Both the position numbers and the translations under genes were made by a program. The notes under the pieces were generated by a model. That model saw only the letters and a program-made list of their open reading frames with translations. It searched no databases and was not told where the DNA came from. 64,000 nt of DNA, from NCBI RefSeq assembly GCF_000021945.1, contig NC_011831.1, positions 902,001 through 966,000 of the forward strand, written 5' to 3'. This document shows positions 34,839 through 43,076 of the stretch, piece after piece. This DNA comes from Chloroflexus aggregans DSM 9485 (GTDB lineage: Bacteria; Chloroflexota; Chloroflexia; Chloroflexales; Chloroflexaceae). The stretch's first letter is position 1; each line of letters starts with the position of its first letter.

Positions 34839-36383
34839 ATGATCATCTGCCCTTCGTGTGGTGCCCAAAACGAACCAACCAACCGCTTCTGTGATCAGTG
34901 CGGTACCCGCTTGGTCAATCCAACACCGATGACCGTCTCACCTGATCAGCCAACAGCGCTCGCACCGTCATGTCCGGTTTGCGGTGCAACGGTCTTGCCC
35001 GGTGAGCGTTTCTGCGACAACTGTGGTGCTGATCTGCTGAATACACCGGCTGCACCTTCAATTCCATCTGACCAAGCAACACTCATCGCACCACCAGACG
35101 CCCCCCAACTTTTTTGTCCAAGCTGTGGCGATCCGGTCTTACCTGGTGAACGCTTCTGCGACCATTGTGGCGCCGATCTTAGCCACCTAACCGCACCATC
35201 CGCCGATGCACCGACCGTCATCGCACCGCCCGCGCCCGAACCGCCGGCACCACCATCCGCCGATGCACCGACCGTCATCGCACCGCCTGCGCCCGAACCA
35301 CCGGCGCCACCATCCGCCGATGCACCAACCGTCATCGCACCGCCCGCGCCCGAACCGCCGGCGCCACCATCCGCCGATGCACCGACCGTCATCGCACCGC
35401 CCGCGCCCGAACCGCCGGCGCCACCATCCGCCGATGCACCGACCGTCATCGCACCGCCCGCGCCCGAACCACCGGCGCCACCCATCGACATACCGACCGT
35501 CAGTGGAACAGCATCCATCGCCGAACCGGTCGCACCGGCAGTTGGGACCGCACCTTTCGCCTCGGCGGCACCACCGCCGCCCGGTGATTGGGTAGCCGAA
35601 CGAGCGCGATTAGAAACCTTACTCGCCGCCCACCGTGACACCGTCGCTCAGTATGAGCAGATGGCCGCCCGCTACCCGGCAGGTAGCGTCCCGGCCTTCA
35701 TCCTCGCCGGACTCGATGCGGCACGGGCGGAATTAGCCAAGACTGAGGCCGAACTGGCCGCTCTCCCAAGCGGACCCGATCCGGCAGAGGTTGCCCGGCT
35801 CGAAGCGTTACTCGCCGCCCACCGTGACACCGTCGCTCAGTATGAGCAGATGGCCGCCCGCTACCCGGCAGGTAGCGTCCCGGCCTTCATCCTCGCCGGA
35901 CTCGATGCGGCACGGGCGGAATTAGCTAAGACCGAGGCCGAACTGACTGCCCTGATCGGCAATGCTCCACCATCGAGCACACCGATTGCTACACCGAACG
36001 CCCACCCCTCAGCTCCAACACCGCTTGGGACACCTATCGTAAACTTACCGCAAGAGGTTGCCTGTTTGGTGTTGGCCGATGGCAGTGAGATCATCTTGCC
36101 TCCCGGTAAAACGGAATACGTTATCGGACGAGAGGACCCGGTGAGCAATATCTTCCCGGAAATCGACCTTACTCCCTACGGTGGAGAGCTAGGAGGAGTG
36201 AGCCGCCAACACGCCAAGATCGTCCACGTCGGCAATCAATGGAGTATCATCGACCTCAACAGCACAAATCATACGCGCGTGAATGGCAATCGCATTGAGC
36301 CGCAAACGCCGGTGTCGATTAGCAATGGTACGAAATTGCAGTTTGGGCGCCTGGTGGCAACCTTCCAACTAAAAACCGGTTGA
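34839..36383 (+). CDS. Triple zinc-ribbon FHA protein with tandem repeats
   Basis: 514 residues. Three N-terminal zinc ribbons (about 4-22, 47-65, 92-110) are followed by five 19-residue Pro/Ala repeats starting SADAPTVIAPPAP (about 121-215). Next come two near-identical helical repeats (LLAAHRDTVAQYEQ..., about 261-306 and 324-369). A C-terminal FHA domain (about 420-510; YVIGRED, GGVSRQHAKI, NSTNHTRVNG) binds phosphothreonine. It is probably a flexible scaffold that reads the kinase's marks. Cytoplasmic. Confidence 0.93.
   Translation: MIICPSCGAQNEPTNRFCDQCGTRLVNPTPMTVSPDQPTALAPSCPVCGATVLPGERFCDNCGADLLNTPAAPSIPSDQATLIAPPDAPQLFCPSCGDPVLPGERFCDHCGADLSHLTAPSADAPTVIAPPAPEPPAPPSADAPTVIAPPAPEPPAPPSADAPTVIAPPAPEPPAPPSADAPTVIAPPAPEPPAPPSADAPTVIAPPAPEPPAPPIDIPTVSGTASIAEPVAPAVGTAPFASAAPPPPGDWVAERARLETLLAAHRDTVAQYEQMAARYPAGSVPAFILAGLDAARAELAKTEAELAALPSGPDPAEVARLEALLAAHRDTVAQYEQMAARYPAGSVPAFILAGLDAARAELAKTEAELTALIGNAPPSSTPIATPNAHPSAPTPLGTPIVNLPQEVACLVLADGSEIILPPGKTEYVIGREDPVSNIFPEIDLTPYGGELGGVSRQHAKIVHVGNQWSIIDLNSTNHTRVNGNRIEPQTPVSISNGTKLQFGRLVATFQLKTG
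35199..35483 (+). repeat. Five 57-base coding repeats
   Basis: Five in-frame copies of a 57-base unit encoding SADAPTVIAPPAPEPPAPP, nearly identical at DNA level with a few third-position changes. It can vary in copy number by slippage or recombination. Confidence 0.9.
35619..35945 (+). repeat. Duplicated 138-base coding segment
   Basis: Copies at 35619-35756 and 35808-35945, exactly 189 bases apart, differ at about two positions. Third-base identity points to recent duplication or gene conversion. Confidence 0.85.
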
Positions 36384-36404
36384 TGCAGCCGATGACACAC
36401 AACG

Positions 36405-36443
36405 ACCGGTAAGGAGACGTTGGGCTACGTTCTCCCTACCGGT
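36405..36443. terminator. Bidirectional terminator between convergent genes
   Basis: Long stem (ACCGGTAAGGAGACGT pairing with ACGTTCTCCCTACCGGT, one bulge and one mismatch) around loop TGGGCT, between two converging stop codons. Confidence 0.65.
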
Positions 36444-36461
36444 ACACTTCCGACCAACTTC

Positions 36462-36857
36462 TCAATTGCTCACGTGCGGCGCTACTCCCCCACACACAGC
36501 ACACGTTGGCGGATCACCGACTGCGAGCGCCCACACCTTGCAAGTCGGACAACGAAAACTGAGCACTCGCGGCGAGAATGATGGTGGGATAGGAGGCAGA
36601 CGTCGTGCGGCCTGTAAATCGGTAAACTGGGCTGCACCAAGCAAGGTTGCCTGATCGATCCGCTCACCAGCCCAGTGCAATTCGAGGACCATTCCCGGGG
36701 TTAACAGATGGCGTGCGGTCACGTTACGTAACGCCGCATCATCGATGGTCAATGTCTGCTCAGGACCGCCATCGGGCCATGGTTGCGCGGTCAAGGTCAC
36801 CGTCTCACCGGCAAAAAAGCCGCCAACATTCAATACTTCGCGGACCACCACTCGCAT
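36462..36857 (-). CDS. C-terminal zinc-ribbon protein, function unknown
   Basis: 131 residues from the ATG at 36857, which has CAGGAG upstream. The first 95 residues are beta-rich with alternating hydrophobics (VREVLNVGGFFAGETVTLTAQPW), resembling a small beta-barrel. A zinc ribbon closes the chain (CPTC...CAVC, about 103-122). I do not recognise the family. It lies 31 bases after the CoxE-like vWA gene on the same strand and faces the zinc-ribbon FHA gene across a shared terminator. Confidence 0.72.
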   Translation of the reverse strand: MRVVVREVLNVGGFFAGETVTLTAQPWPDGGPEQTLTIDDAALRNVTARHLLTPGMVLELHWAGERIDQATLLGAAQFTDLQAARRLPPIPPSFSPRVLSFRCPTCKVWALAVGDPPTCAVCGGVAPHVSN

Positions 36858-36888
36858 GATCGTATCTCCTGAAGGTGGTGTGACCGGT

Positions 36889-38319
36889 TCACGGATGTAG
36901 AAACAGTCGGTCAATTGCGGTTGCCAACTGACGTAGCGTCGTCACCTCATGCATTGCATCACACATCGGTGCATATTTGTAGATGTCACTGCTCAGTGAA
37001 CCGGGATCGTAGACACCCCACTTCCATCGTTCTTCAGTTGCAAACCAGACAATCCGCCGCGCTCGCCGTCGAATCTGCTCAAACGCCGGCAGATTCGGAT
37101 CATTCTCGTTGTTACGGCCATCACCAAGCACGATCACTGTTGTACGCCGATCAACCAGATGCAGTTGATCGCGGCAGAACTCGGCGAGAGCGTTACCGAG
37201 ATCGGTGCTATAACTGCGGGTAGGACGAATTTCGGTCAATACTTGTGTGATTGCCTGTTCGGGGCGTGATTCGGTAAAGTAGTGCGACATGTCGTACAGC
37301 CGGTCGATGAAGGCAAACGAGCGAGTACGGCTCACCTGATCGTGCAGGGCGTAGATCATCAACAGCATACACGACATGACGTGCTGGGTACTCACGCTGC
37401 GATCGCACAGAATGACCAGCTTCGGCTTGAGATGACGCTTGCGATGACGTACTAACATCGGGACGCCGCCGAAGCGCTGATTAGTGCGGATGGTGGCCTT
37501 CGCATCGAGCGTACCGGTCTTTCCACGACGCTGACGTAACGCCAGTCGAGTCCGGAGACGTGCAGCCAGTTTGCGCACAAGGGTACGCATTTCGGGCAAC
37601 AGACTCTCATCGAGCTGTTCGAGCGGCATATCGAGCAATTCACGCTCACTTGGCAGCCCCCTTCTCTGGCGTGGCCCTTGACCTTGGGCCTGTTCTTGCA
37701 TCTGTTGGGCAACCTGCTGACCAATCTGCTGTTCGAGCGTCGCGAGATTCTCACGGGCAGCTTGTTCAATCGCCCGCAGTGCCTCTTCGCGCATCCCTTG
37801 TGCGCGCAACTGTTCGAGCAATTGGCGCAACATCTGCTGCAGCCGATTCATCTGCAATTCACGCATTGCCTGTCGCGCCATCCAATCGCGGTAGCGCGGA
37901 TTGGTCAGATGAGGCGGCGAGACGTTGGCCAACATCGCCCGAATCTGCTGATTACTGAGCGGTTGACCACTAACCATACTCTGAAAAAGCTGGCTCAGCG
38001 GGCCGGGGGGAAACTGGGCAAGGAGCTGCTGCAACTGATGCATAAGTTGCTGCTGCTCTTCGGGCGAGAGCTGACCACCGCCGGCCTGCTGCAGCGGCGG
38101 CGGCGAGTCTTTGCCAAAGTAGAGCGGAAAGAGTTCGTTGAAGATGGCTTGGTCTTGTCGTTCCTTGATCAGAGCCGTCTGCAACGCCAAACGAAAGACA
38201 TTCCGATCGCTGATGCCGGCCTGCTCAATTGCCCGCAACGCATCGGCCGATTCGGCAACACTAATTCTCACGCCGGCAGCGCGTAACCCGGCAATAAACT
38301 CGGTAATTCGTCGATCCAT
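36889..38319 (-). CDS. CoxE-like vWA protein, partner of MoxR ATPase
   Basis: 476 residues from the ATG at 38319 with TGGAG upstream. The N-terminal half is helical and very Gln-rich (about 80-240; QQLMHQLQQLLAQ, QQVAQQMQEQAQGQ). The C-terminal vWA domain (about 290-470) has the metal motif DRSVS and belongs to the CoxE/YehP type. Such proteins work with MoxR AAA+ ATPases as chaperone pairs that activate or remodel other proteins. It starts ten bases after the moxR stop, so both are in one operon. Confidence 0.9.
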   Translation of the reverse strand: MDRRITEFIAGLRAAGVRISVAESADALRAIEQAGISDRNVFRLALQTALIKERQDQAIFNELFPLYFGKDSPPPLQQAGGGQLSPEEQQQLMHQLQQLLAQFPPGPLSQLFQSMVSGQPLSNQQIRAMLANVSPPHLTNPRYRDWMARQAMRELQMNRLQQMLRQLLEQLRAQGMREEALRAIEQAARENLATLEQQIGQQVAQQMQEQAQGQGPRQRRGLPSERELLDMPLEQLDESLLPEMRTLVRKLAARLRTRLALRQRRGKTGTLDAKATIRTNQRFGGVPMLVRHRKRHLKPKLVILCDRSVSTQHVMSCMLLMIYALHDQVSRTRSFAFIDRLYDMSHYFTESRPEQAITQVLTEIRPTRSYSTDLGNALAEFCRDQLHLVDRRTTVIVLGDGRNNENDPNLPAFEQIRRRARRIVWFATEERWKWGVYDPGSLSSDIYKYAPMCDAMHEVTTLRQLATAIDRLFLHP

Positions 38320-38329
38320 ATCTACTCCA

Positions 38330-39301
38330 TCAGTTGTTCGTCCAATCGCTCCCCCGATAACTGCCACGCGGTCGATCCGGACGATCGGGTCGATCCGGGC
38401 GATCACCTTGCTGTAGGAGCCGGCGTGCCCGCTGCAAATCGCTCTCGTACTTAAGCAGGACATTCAGCGTCGTATCGAGGGTCGCCTTATCGAGCTGACG
38501 CGCATTCAATTCGACCAATGCCCGCGCCCAATCAAGGGTCTCGGAAACACTCGGATGCTTCTTCAGATCGAGCGTGCGTAGACGTTGTACCAAAGCCACC
38601 GCTTCACGGGCCAACTTTGGCGCCAAACCGGGCACTTTCAACTGAACAACCCGTAGTTCGGCTTCTAAATCGGGATAATCGATATGGATGTAGAGGCAGC
38701 GTCGCTTCAGCGCTTCACTCAACTCGCGGGTATTATTCGAGGTAAGGATCACGGTAGGAACATGCTTCGCCTTCAGCGTTCCCAATTCAGGCACCGACAC
38801 CTGAAAATCACTCAAAACCTCGAGTAAAAAGGCCTCGAATTCAGCATCAGCCCGGTCGATCTCATCGATCAGGAGTACTACCGGTTTATCGCTGGTAATC
38901 GCGCGCAACAATGGACGCGGCAGCAAAAAACGCTCCGAGAAGAAAACATCTTCCTGGGCAGCTAACCGGTCGGCAGCTTCACGCAGACTCTGCGCATCAC
39001 CGAGCAGATCGGACAACTTATCGCGGAGGAGCTGGGTATAGAGCAACTGCTTGGCGTACTCCCACTCGTAAAGTGCTTTTGTCTCGTCAAGTCCTTCGTA
39101 GCACTGTAGACGGATCAACTCACGACCGAGTGCTGCCGCCCACGCCTTAGCCAGTTCGGTTTTGCCTACTCCAGCCGGCCCTTCGGCCAGCAACGGCTTA
39201 CCGAGACGCTCGGCAAGGAAGACTGCCGTGCTGATCTCATCAGAGGCGATATAATTTTGCCGCCCCAACATATCGCGAACATCAGTCATCGAATGAAACA
39301 T
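38330..39301 (-). CDS. MoxR family AAA+ ATPase
   Basis: 323 residues from the ATG at 39301; a longer reading to 39421 is less likely because it runs into the spacer. Walker A GPAGVGKTE (about 42), Walker B VLLIDEIDRAD, and sensor I LTSNN are complete; the central ATPase is the MoxR type. The chain ends in four DRP triplets (DRPDRPDRPDRP) and a short polar tail. It probably remodels a client with the CoxE-like vWA protein encoded directly after it. Confidence 0.93.
   Translation of the reverse strand: MFHSMTDVRDMLGRQNYIASDEISTAVFLAERLGKPLLAEGPAGVGKTELAKAWAAALGRELIRLQCYEGLDETKALYEWEYAKQLLYTQLLRDKLSDLLGDAQSLREAADRLAAQEDVFFSERFLLPRPLLRAITSDKPVVLLIDEIDRADAEFEAFLLEVLSDFQVSVPELGTLKAKHVPTVILTSNNTRELSEALKRRCLYIHIDYPDLEAELRVVQLKVPGLAPKLAREAVALVQRLRTLDLKKHPSVSETLDWARALVELNARQLDKATLDTTLNVLLKYESDLQRARRLLQQGDRPDRPDRPDRPRGSYRGSDWTNN
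38369..38404 (-). repeat. Four 9-base repeats at the 3' end of moxR
   Basis: Four tandem nine-base units encode DRPDRPDRPDRP. Synonymous differences between units show that the repeat is not brand new. Confidence 0.75.
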
Positions 39302-39541
39302 GCCCGTGGGCCTTTCTACGTTGCGTGATAGCAGAGGTAAACCACCTTGAGGGTGAAAAACGCCGGTACGATAGCGAGAGGGTTGGTAACACAAGGCCAG
39401 GTTGCCGGACAACGTCAACAATCACCGTTGTGCGAGGGTATCGTTACGTGCCACTTGCGTATGGACACCCTCTTGAGTTAACCACCGGATACAACTATTA
39501 TATCACCGTTTCACGCCGCATACCGGGAATTATTCCTGCGG

Positions 39542-39547
39542 TATACT
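39542..39547 (+). promoter_or_regulatory. -10 box of the HAD gene
   Basis: TATACT ends seven bases before the ATG at 39554, so that ATG would be about the first transcribed codon. No good -35 is seen. Confidence 0.35.
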
Positions 39548-39553
39548 ATGGTT

Positions 39554-40210
39554 ATGAAACAACCCTATCGCTTTCGTGCCATCCTGTTTGATCTTGATGG
39601 AACGCTGACCGACCCATTTGTCGGCATTAGTCGCAGTGTCAACTACGCACTGACACAGATCGGCCACCCGCCCCTCGGTGATGAAGAACTACGCGGTTGG
39701 ATTGGGCCATCGTTGCACGCCTCCTTCGAGCAGGTGCTCGGCGACCCAAGATTGGCCGATCAAGCCGTCGCCCATTATCGACAACGCTACTGGGAGATCG
39801 GGATGTTCGAGAACAGCGTGTTTCCCGGCATTCCCGAATTGCTGTCCGATCTACGGGCAGCCGGTATCCGCTTGTTTGTTGCCACCTCGAAGATCCGCCC
39901 ACCAACCGAACGGATCTTAGCCCATTTTGGGCTACGCACCTATTTCGAGGCCATTGCCGCCGTTGATCCCGACGATCGCGATGGTAACAAAGCCATGGTT
40001 ATCGCCTCACTGCTGCCGCGTCTCGGTATTGATCGAGGATGGGCTGTCATGGTTGGTGATACCATCTACGACATCACCGGCGCACGAGCGCACCGTATGC
40101 CATGTATTGCGGTGACCTATGGATACGGCGCATACCGTGATCTCTATCTCGCGGCACCGTTAGCACTGGCCGACTCGGTAACAGCATTACGTCACCTGGT
40201 CCTGGAATAG
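39554..40210 (+). CDS. HAD hydrolase, phosphoglycolate phosphatase-like
   Basis: 218 residues. HAD motif I LFDLDGTL (about 11-18), motif II VATSK, and motif IV MVGDTIYD are present with an alpha-helical cap typical of the phosphoglycolate phosphatase/Gph and pyrophosphatase PpaX group. I prefer the ATG at 39554 because the one at 39548 touches a TATACT -10 box; the mRNA may then be leaderless. Its stop directly abuts the stop of the convergent protease gene with no gap. Confidence 0.9.
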   Translation: MKQPYRFRAILFDLDGTLTDPFVGISRSVNYALTQIGHPPLGDEELRGWIGPSLHASFEQVLGDPRLADQAVAHYRQRYWEIGMFENSVFPGIPELLSDLRAAGIRLFVATSKIRPPTERILAHFGLRTYFEAIAAVDPDDRDGNKAMVIASLLPRLGIDRGWAVMVGDTIYDITGARAHRMPCIAVTYGYGAYRDLYLAAPLALADSVTALRHLVLE

Positions 40211-43015
40211 TTACGGTACGGGCAAGCGAGCAGCCGGATCACCCAACAACATGTAGTTACGGGCATCGTTACGGGCCATCCACAGCGTTGACAACTCACG
40301 CGGTTCCGGTTGCTTGCCGAATTTGATATTCTCAAGTTCCTCGGCTAAGGTCATCGAGCGTGCCGCTTGAATAATGTTGAATTGATCGGTCGCACTCCCC
40401 AGCCGCTTCCCGGCCACCAACCGACCGATCACATCTTCAAACGCTTGGGTCTGACCACGCGCGCCGTCCATGCTGAAACCGTATGTCCATGCCCGTTCCA
40501 CATGACCAACCACCCCAAGCGCACCGCGTAGCAAGAGCTGCTGCGGTAGTTGGGCGACGAAGGTAAACGGGGCGATGACCGGACGGCCTTTTTCCGGGTC
40601 AACGATAAACTCATCTCGCTGTGGGCAACCGGCGCCATAGCAGGCAAACAGCAAGGCAACCATACCTTCGAGCGAGAGGTTACTTGGCAAATCTTCGGCA
40701 GCAAACCAATGCTCGCGCTTAATCCCCCCAAAACCGGTCCAGTCTTGCGTCACCAGTGCTCCTTGATAAAGGATCAACTCGCGGTCGGTGACCGGCAGGC
40801 CTAGACCATGCGTCGCGCTAAACCAGATCGCCGGTGGCCGGTTTCCATCACGCAGAGCTTGCTCAAGGTTACTGCGGGTTGCGTCGTTTGCCAACAACAA
40901 CCTCTTCCCGTAGCCCAATCGCTGTGGTAGACCACGGTCGTGCCACTCGGCCAGCGGCTTCACCAGCTCAAGCGCACTACGTTCGGTCGATTTATCGAGA
41001 TCGTGACGGGTACCAAAGTATACAATCTCGCGGCGTATCCGAACATCGTTGACCGACCTTCGTTCGTAGTCAACCAGGCGCTGCGCGTAGGTAGTGTAAT
41101 CGGCATAGCGATGGTGACCGCGTTCGTCGGTGAAACAGAGACGACCCACTCCCCAGAAGATATCGAGTTCGTATTGGACATTGAAGCTAATAAACGCCTG
41201 ATCGTTCGCGGTAAGCGGGCCGGGGCGCGCTGCAATCAGGATATAGAAGGGAACGCCTTGGCTCGGCTTGACCGGGCCGGGCATCGTGCCATGACGGGCG
41301 AGCCAGCTATTGACTCGCTCACCCGGACGATACACCAAGACCGGTGCCCGCTGTTCCCACGGTTGCTTGGGATCGGCGTAGCGACTAGCCCATTCAGCAC
41401 ACGTTTCACCAGGACGGAAGTCCACCAGCGGGAGGTCAATACCCTGCTGGTAGGCACGATACTCGATGAGCGGCCACAACGCCTGAATAATACGAGCATC
41501 GTCAACCGCGTTCACCATAACCGCCCAACGCGCTTGCGCGAGGTCTTCTTGATCCACATCGGCAACCACTCCAAAATGTCTTTCTTCAGCCTCGTTACGG
41601 GTCTTGTGGAGTGTCTGCAATTCTTTCGGATCATCGCTACGTTGGGCCAATTCGCTGGCGGCTTTCGCATCGATCCGCAACAACGGTTCGCCTCGGCGGC
41701 CATCGATCCCATTCGGGTACAACTCATCACGGCTCTGCTCATCGGCAATAAGGATCAATGGGCCGCTATAGCCGGCCACAACTGCTGCCGGTTCAGGTGA
41801 TGGTGGTAACGCCGGGGCCGGCTCAACGGCGCTCATGACCGGTTGCGGTTGCCCACCCACCAGCGCCTGCAACCGATTGATCAACGTATCAAGCCGGGCA
41901 CGGATCACCTGAGCTTCGGCAAGAATCGCCGCCAACTCCGAGGTAGTCGGCGCACTCAACGTCGCTGTCGACGCAGTTGCTGCTTCAATGATCACACCGG
42001 TAGCGATCAACGCTGCCAAACCCTCTTCATAGATGAGTTGATATGGGACATAGCAATAACCGGGACCATCAGGATTTTCGTTCGCCCATTCGCTTCCCCA
42101 CGAATTCCGCACAATAAAATAGCCACCGCCGGGAGCCGTCGGATCATCACGGTAGCCCAATACACACATCGCATGACCACCCAACCGTTGCTCACCGGGC
42201 AACGCCTTACGCACCCGCCCAATTCGACGGACCTGCCCACTACTCGTCCAATGCTCACCGATCATCAAACCGATCAACACCGGTCGGCCGGCGGCCAGTG
42301 CAGCCTTGATCTGGTTCACATCACGGGGAGGCAACTGTTCAACCCCGCTAATCCGACGCTGCTTAGCTTCCTGAAATGCTCTTTCACTTGGACGCTCGTG
42401 ACCGGGGTTGGTATGGTCTACCGGTTCGGGGCGATAGGGCCACGTCTCCTCACGGCAGACCCCTAACTCGGCAACGGCGCGTAATGCGACCAACGGGTTC
42501 GTACCGACATCACCGGGGATGCCATCACGCGCTTTACTAATCCAGTAAATAAACTGTTCGGAGAGATCGGTGGGGTCGTTGCTAAGTGCCTGCACCATGG
42601 CAGCCACCGTAAACGCGACACACGTATTGCGTGGTCCTTGACTGATTGGCGGAGGCAGAGTCGCAATCGGTGGTACTTCGGCGGGCAAGCCGACCGGTGG
42701 ACTAAACGAAGTTGCATCGACCTCCGGCAGATCGGTGAAGATCGCACCGGTACCGACCGGCTCCATCGCGACATCAACGCTAAACGAGCTGGCATCAGGC
42801 GCCACTTCCTGCGCTGCCATCACCATTGCCCGCACATCGTTTTCACTTCGCCCCAACACCTGAGCAAGTGCAGCCAGCCCACTCCCAAGACCGGCATTAC
42901 TCGCACGCGCCGTCGCTACCAACTCTTCGACACTGGTAATCCAGTAGTCGGCCAACACCTTTCGGGTCGTCTCATCGATCGCAGGCACTGCGGTAAGCGG
43001 GGTCAAGGCGCGCAT
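40211..43015 (-). CDS. Papain-like plus caspase/gingipain-like double cysteine protease
   Basis: 934 residues from the ATG at 43015 with GGAGAAG upstream. The first 70 residues look like a helix-hairpin-helix DUF4332-type domain (ITSVEELVATARA). A C1 (papain) protease follows (about 110-345) with Q126, C132 in SQGPRNTC, H281 in LGGHAMCVLGY and N304 in VRNSWGSEW. The C-terminal 250 residues carry a clan CD pair: H736 in FSATHG and C792 in FACYGAG, ending NYMLLGDPAARLP as in C25/CHAT proteins. The middle part (about 415-690) is unassigned. No signal peptide, so probably cytoplasmic. Confidence 0.88.
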   Translation of the reverse strand: MRALTPLTAVPAIDETTRKVLADYWITSVEELVATARASNAGLGSGLAALAQVLGRSENDVRAMVMAAQEVAPDASSFSVDVAMEPVGTGAIFTDLPEVDATSFSPPVGLPAEVPPIATLPPPISQGPRNTCVAFTVAAMVQALSNDPTDLSEQFIYWISKARDGIPGDVGTNPLVALRAVAELGVCREETWPYRPEPVDHTNPGHERPSERAFQEAKQRRISGVEQLPPRDVNQIKAALAAGRPVLIGLMIGEHWTSSGQVRRIGRVRKALPGEQRLGGHAMCVLGYRDDPTAPGGGYFIVRNSWGSEWANENPDGPGYCYVPYQLIYEEGLAALIATGVIIEAATASTATLSAPTTSELAAILAEAQVIRARLDTLINRLQALVGGQPQPVMSAVEPAPALPPSPEPAAVVAGYSGPLILIADEQSRDELYPNGIDGRRGEPLLRIDAKAASELAQRSDDPKELQTLHKTRNEAEERHFGVVADVDQEDLAQARWAVMVNAVDDARIIQALWPLIEYRAYQQGIDLPLVDFRPGETCAEWASRYADPKQPWEQRAPVLVYRPGERVNSWLARHGTMPGPVKPSQGVPFYILIAARPGPLTANDQAFISFNVQYELDIFWGVGRLCFTDERGHHRYADYTTYAQRLVDYERRSVNDVRIRREIVYFGTRHDLDKSTERSALELVKPLAEWHDRGLPQRLGYGKRLLLANDATRSNLEQALRDGNRPPAIWFSATHGLGLPVTDRELILYQGALVTQDWTGFGGIKREHWFAAEDLPSNLSLEGMVALLFACYGAGCPQRDEFIVDPEKGRPVIAPFTFVAQLPQQLLLRGALGVVGHVERAWTYGFSMDGARGQTQAFEDVIGRLVAGKRLGSATDQFNIIQAARSMTLAEELENIKFGKQPEPRELSTLWMARNDARNYMLLGDPAARLPVP

Positions 43016-43076
43016 AGCACTTCTCCGAACGCAACAACGCAAAGGAGTGAAGACACAACGAGTCTGTAGGTGATAG

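Noticed and set aside
35199-35483. Regular repeats resembling a CRISPR array
   Set aside because: The units are contiguous, in frame and coding, with no spacers.
34946-35641. 231-codon open frame on the minus strand, Gly/Ala-rich repeats
   Set aside because: It is the mirror of the 57-base coding repeats of the FHA gene; low complexity and no ribosome site.
40940-41800. 286-codon open frame on the plus strand
   Set aside because: Antisense to the well-supported double protease gene; no recognisable motif.
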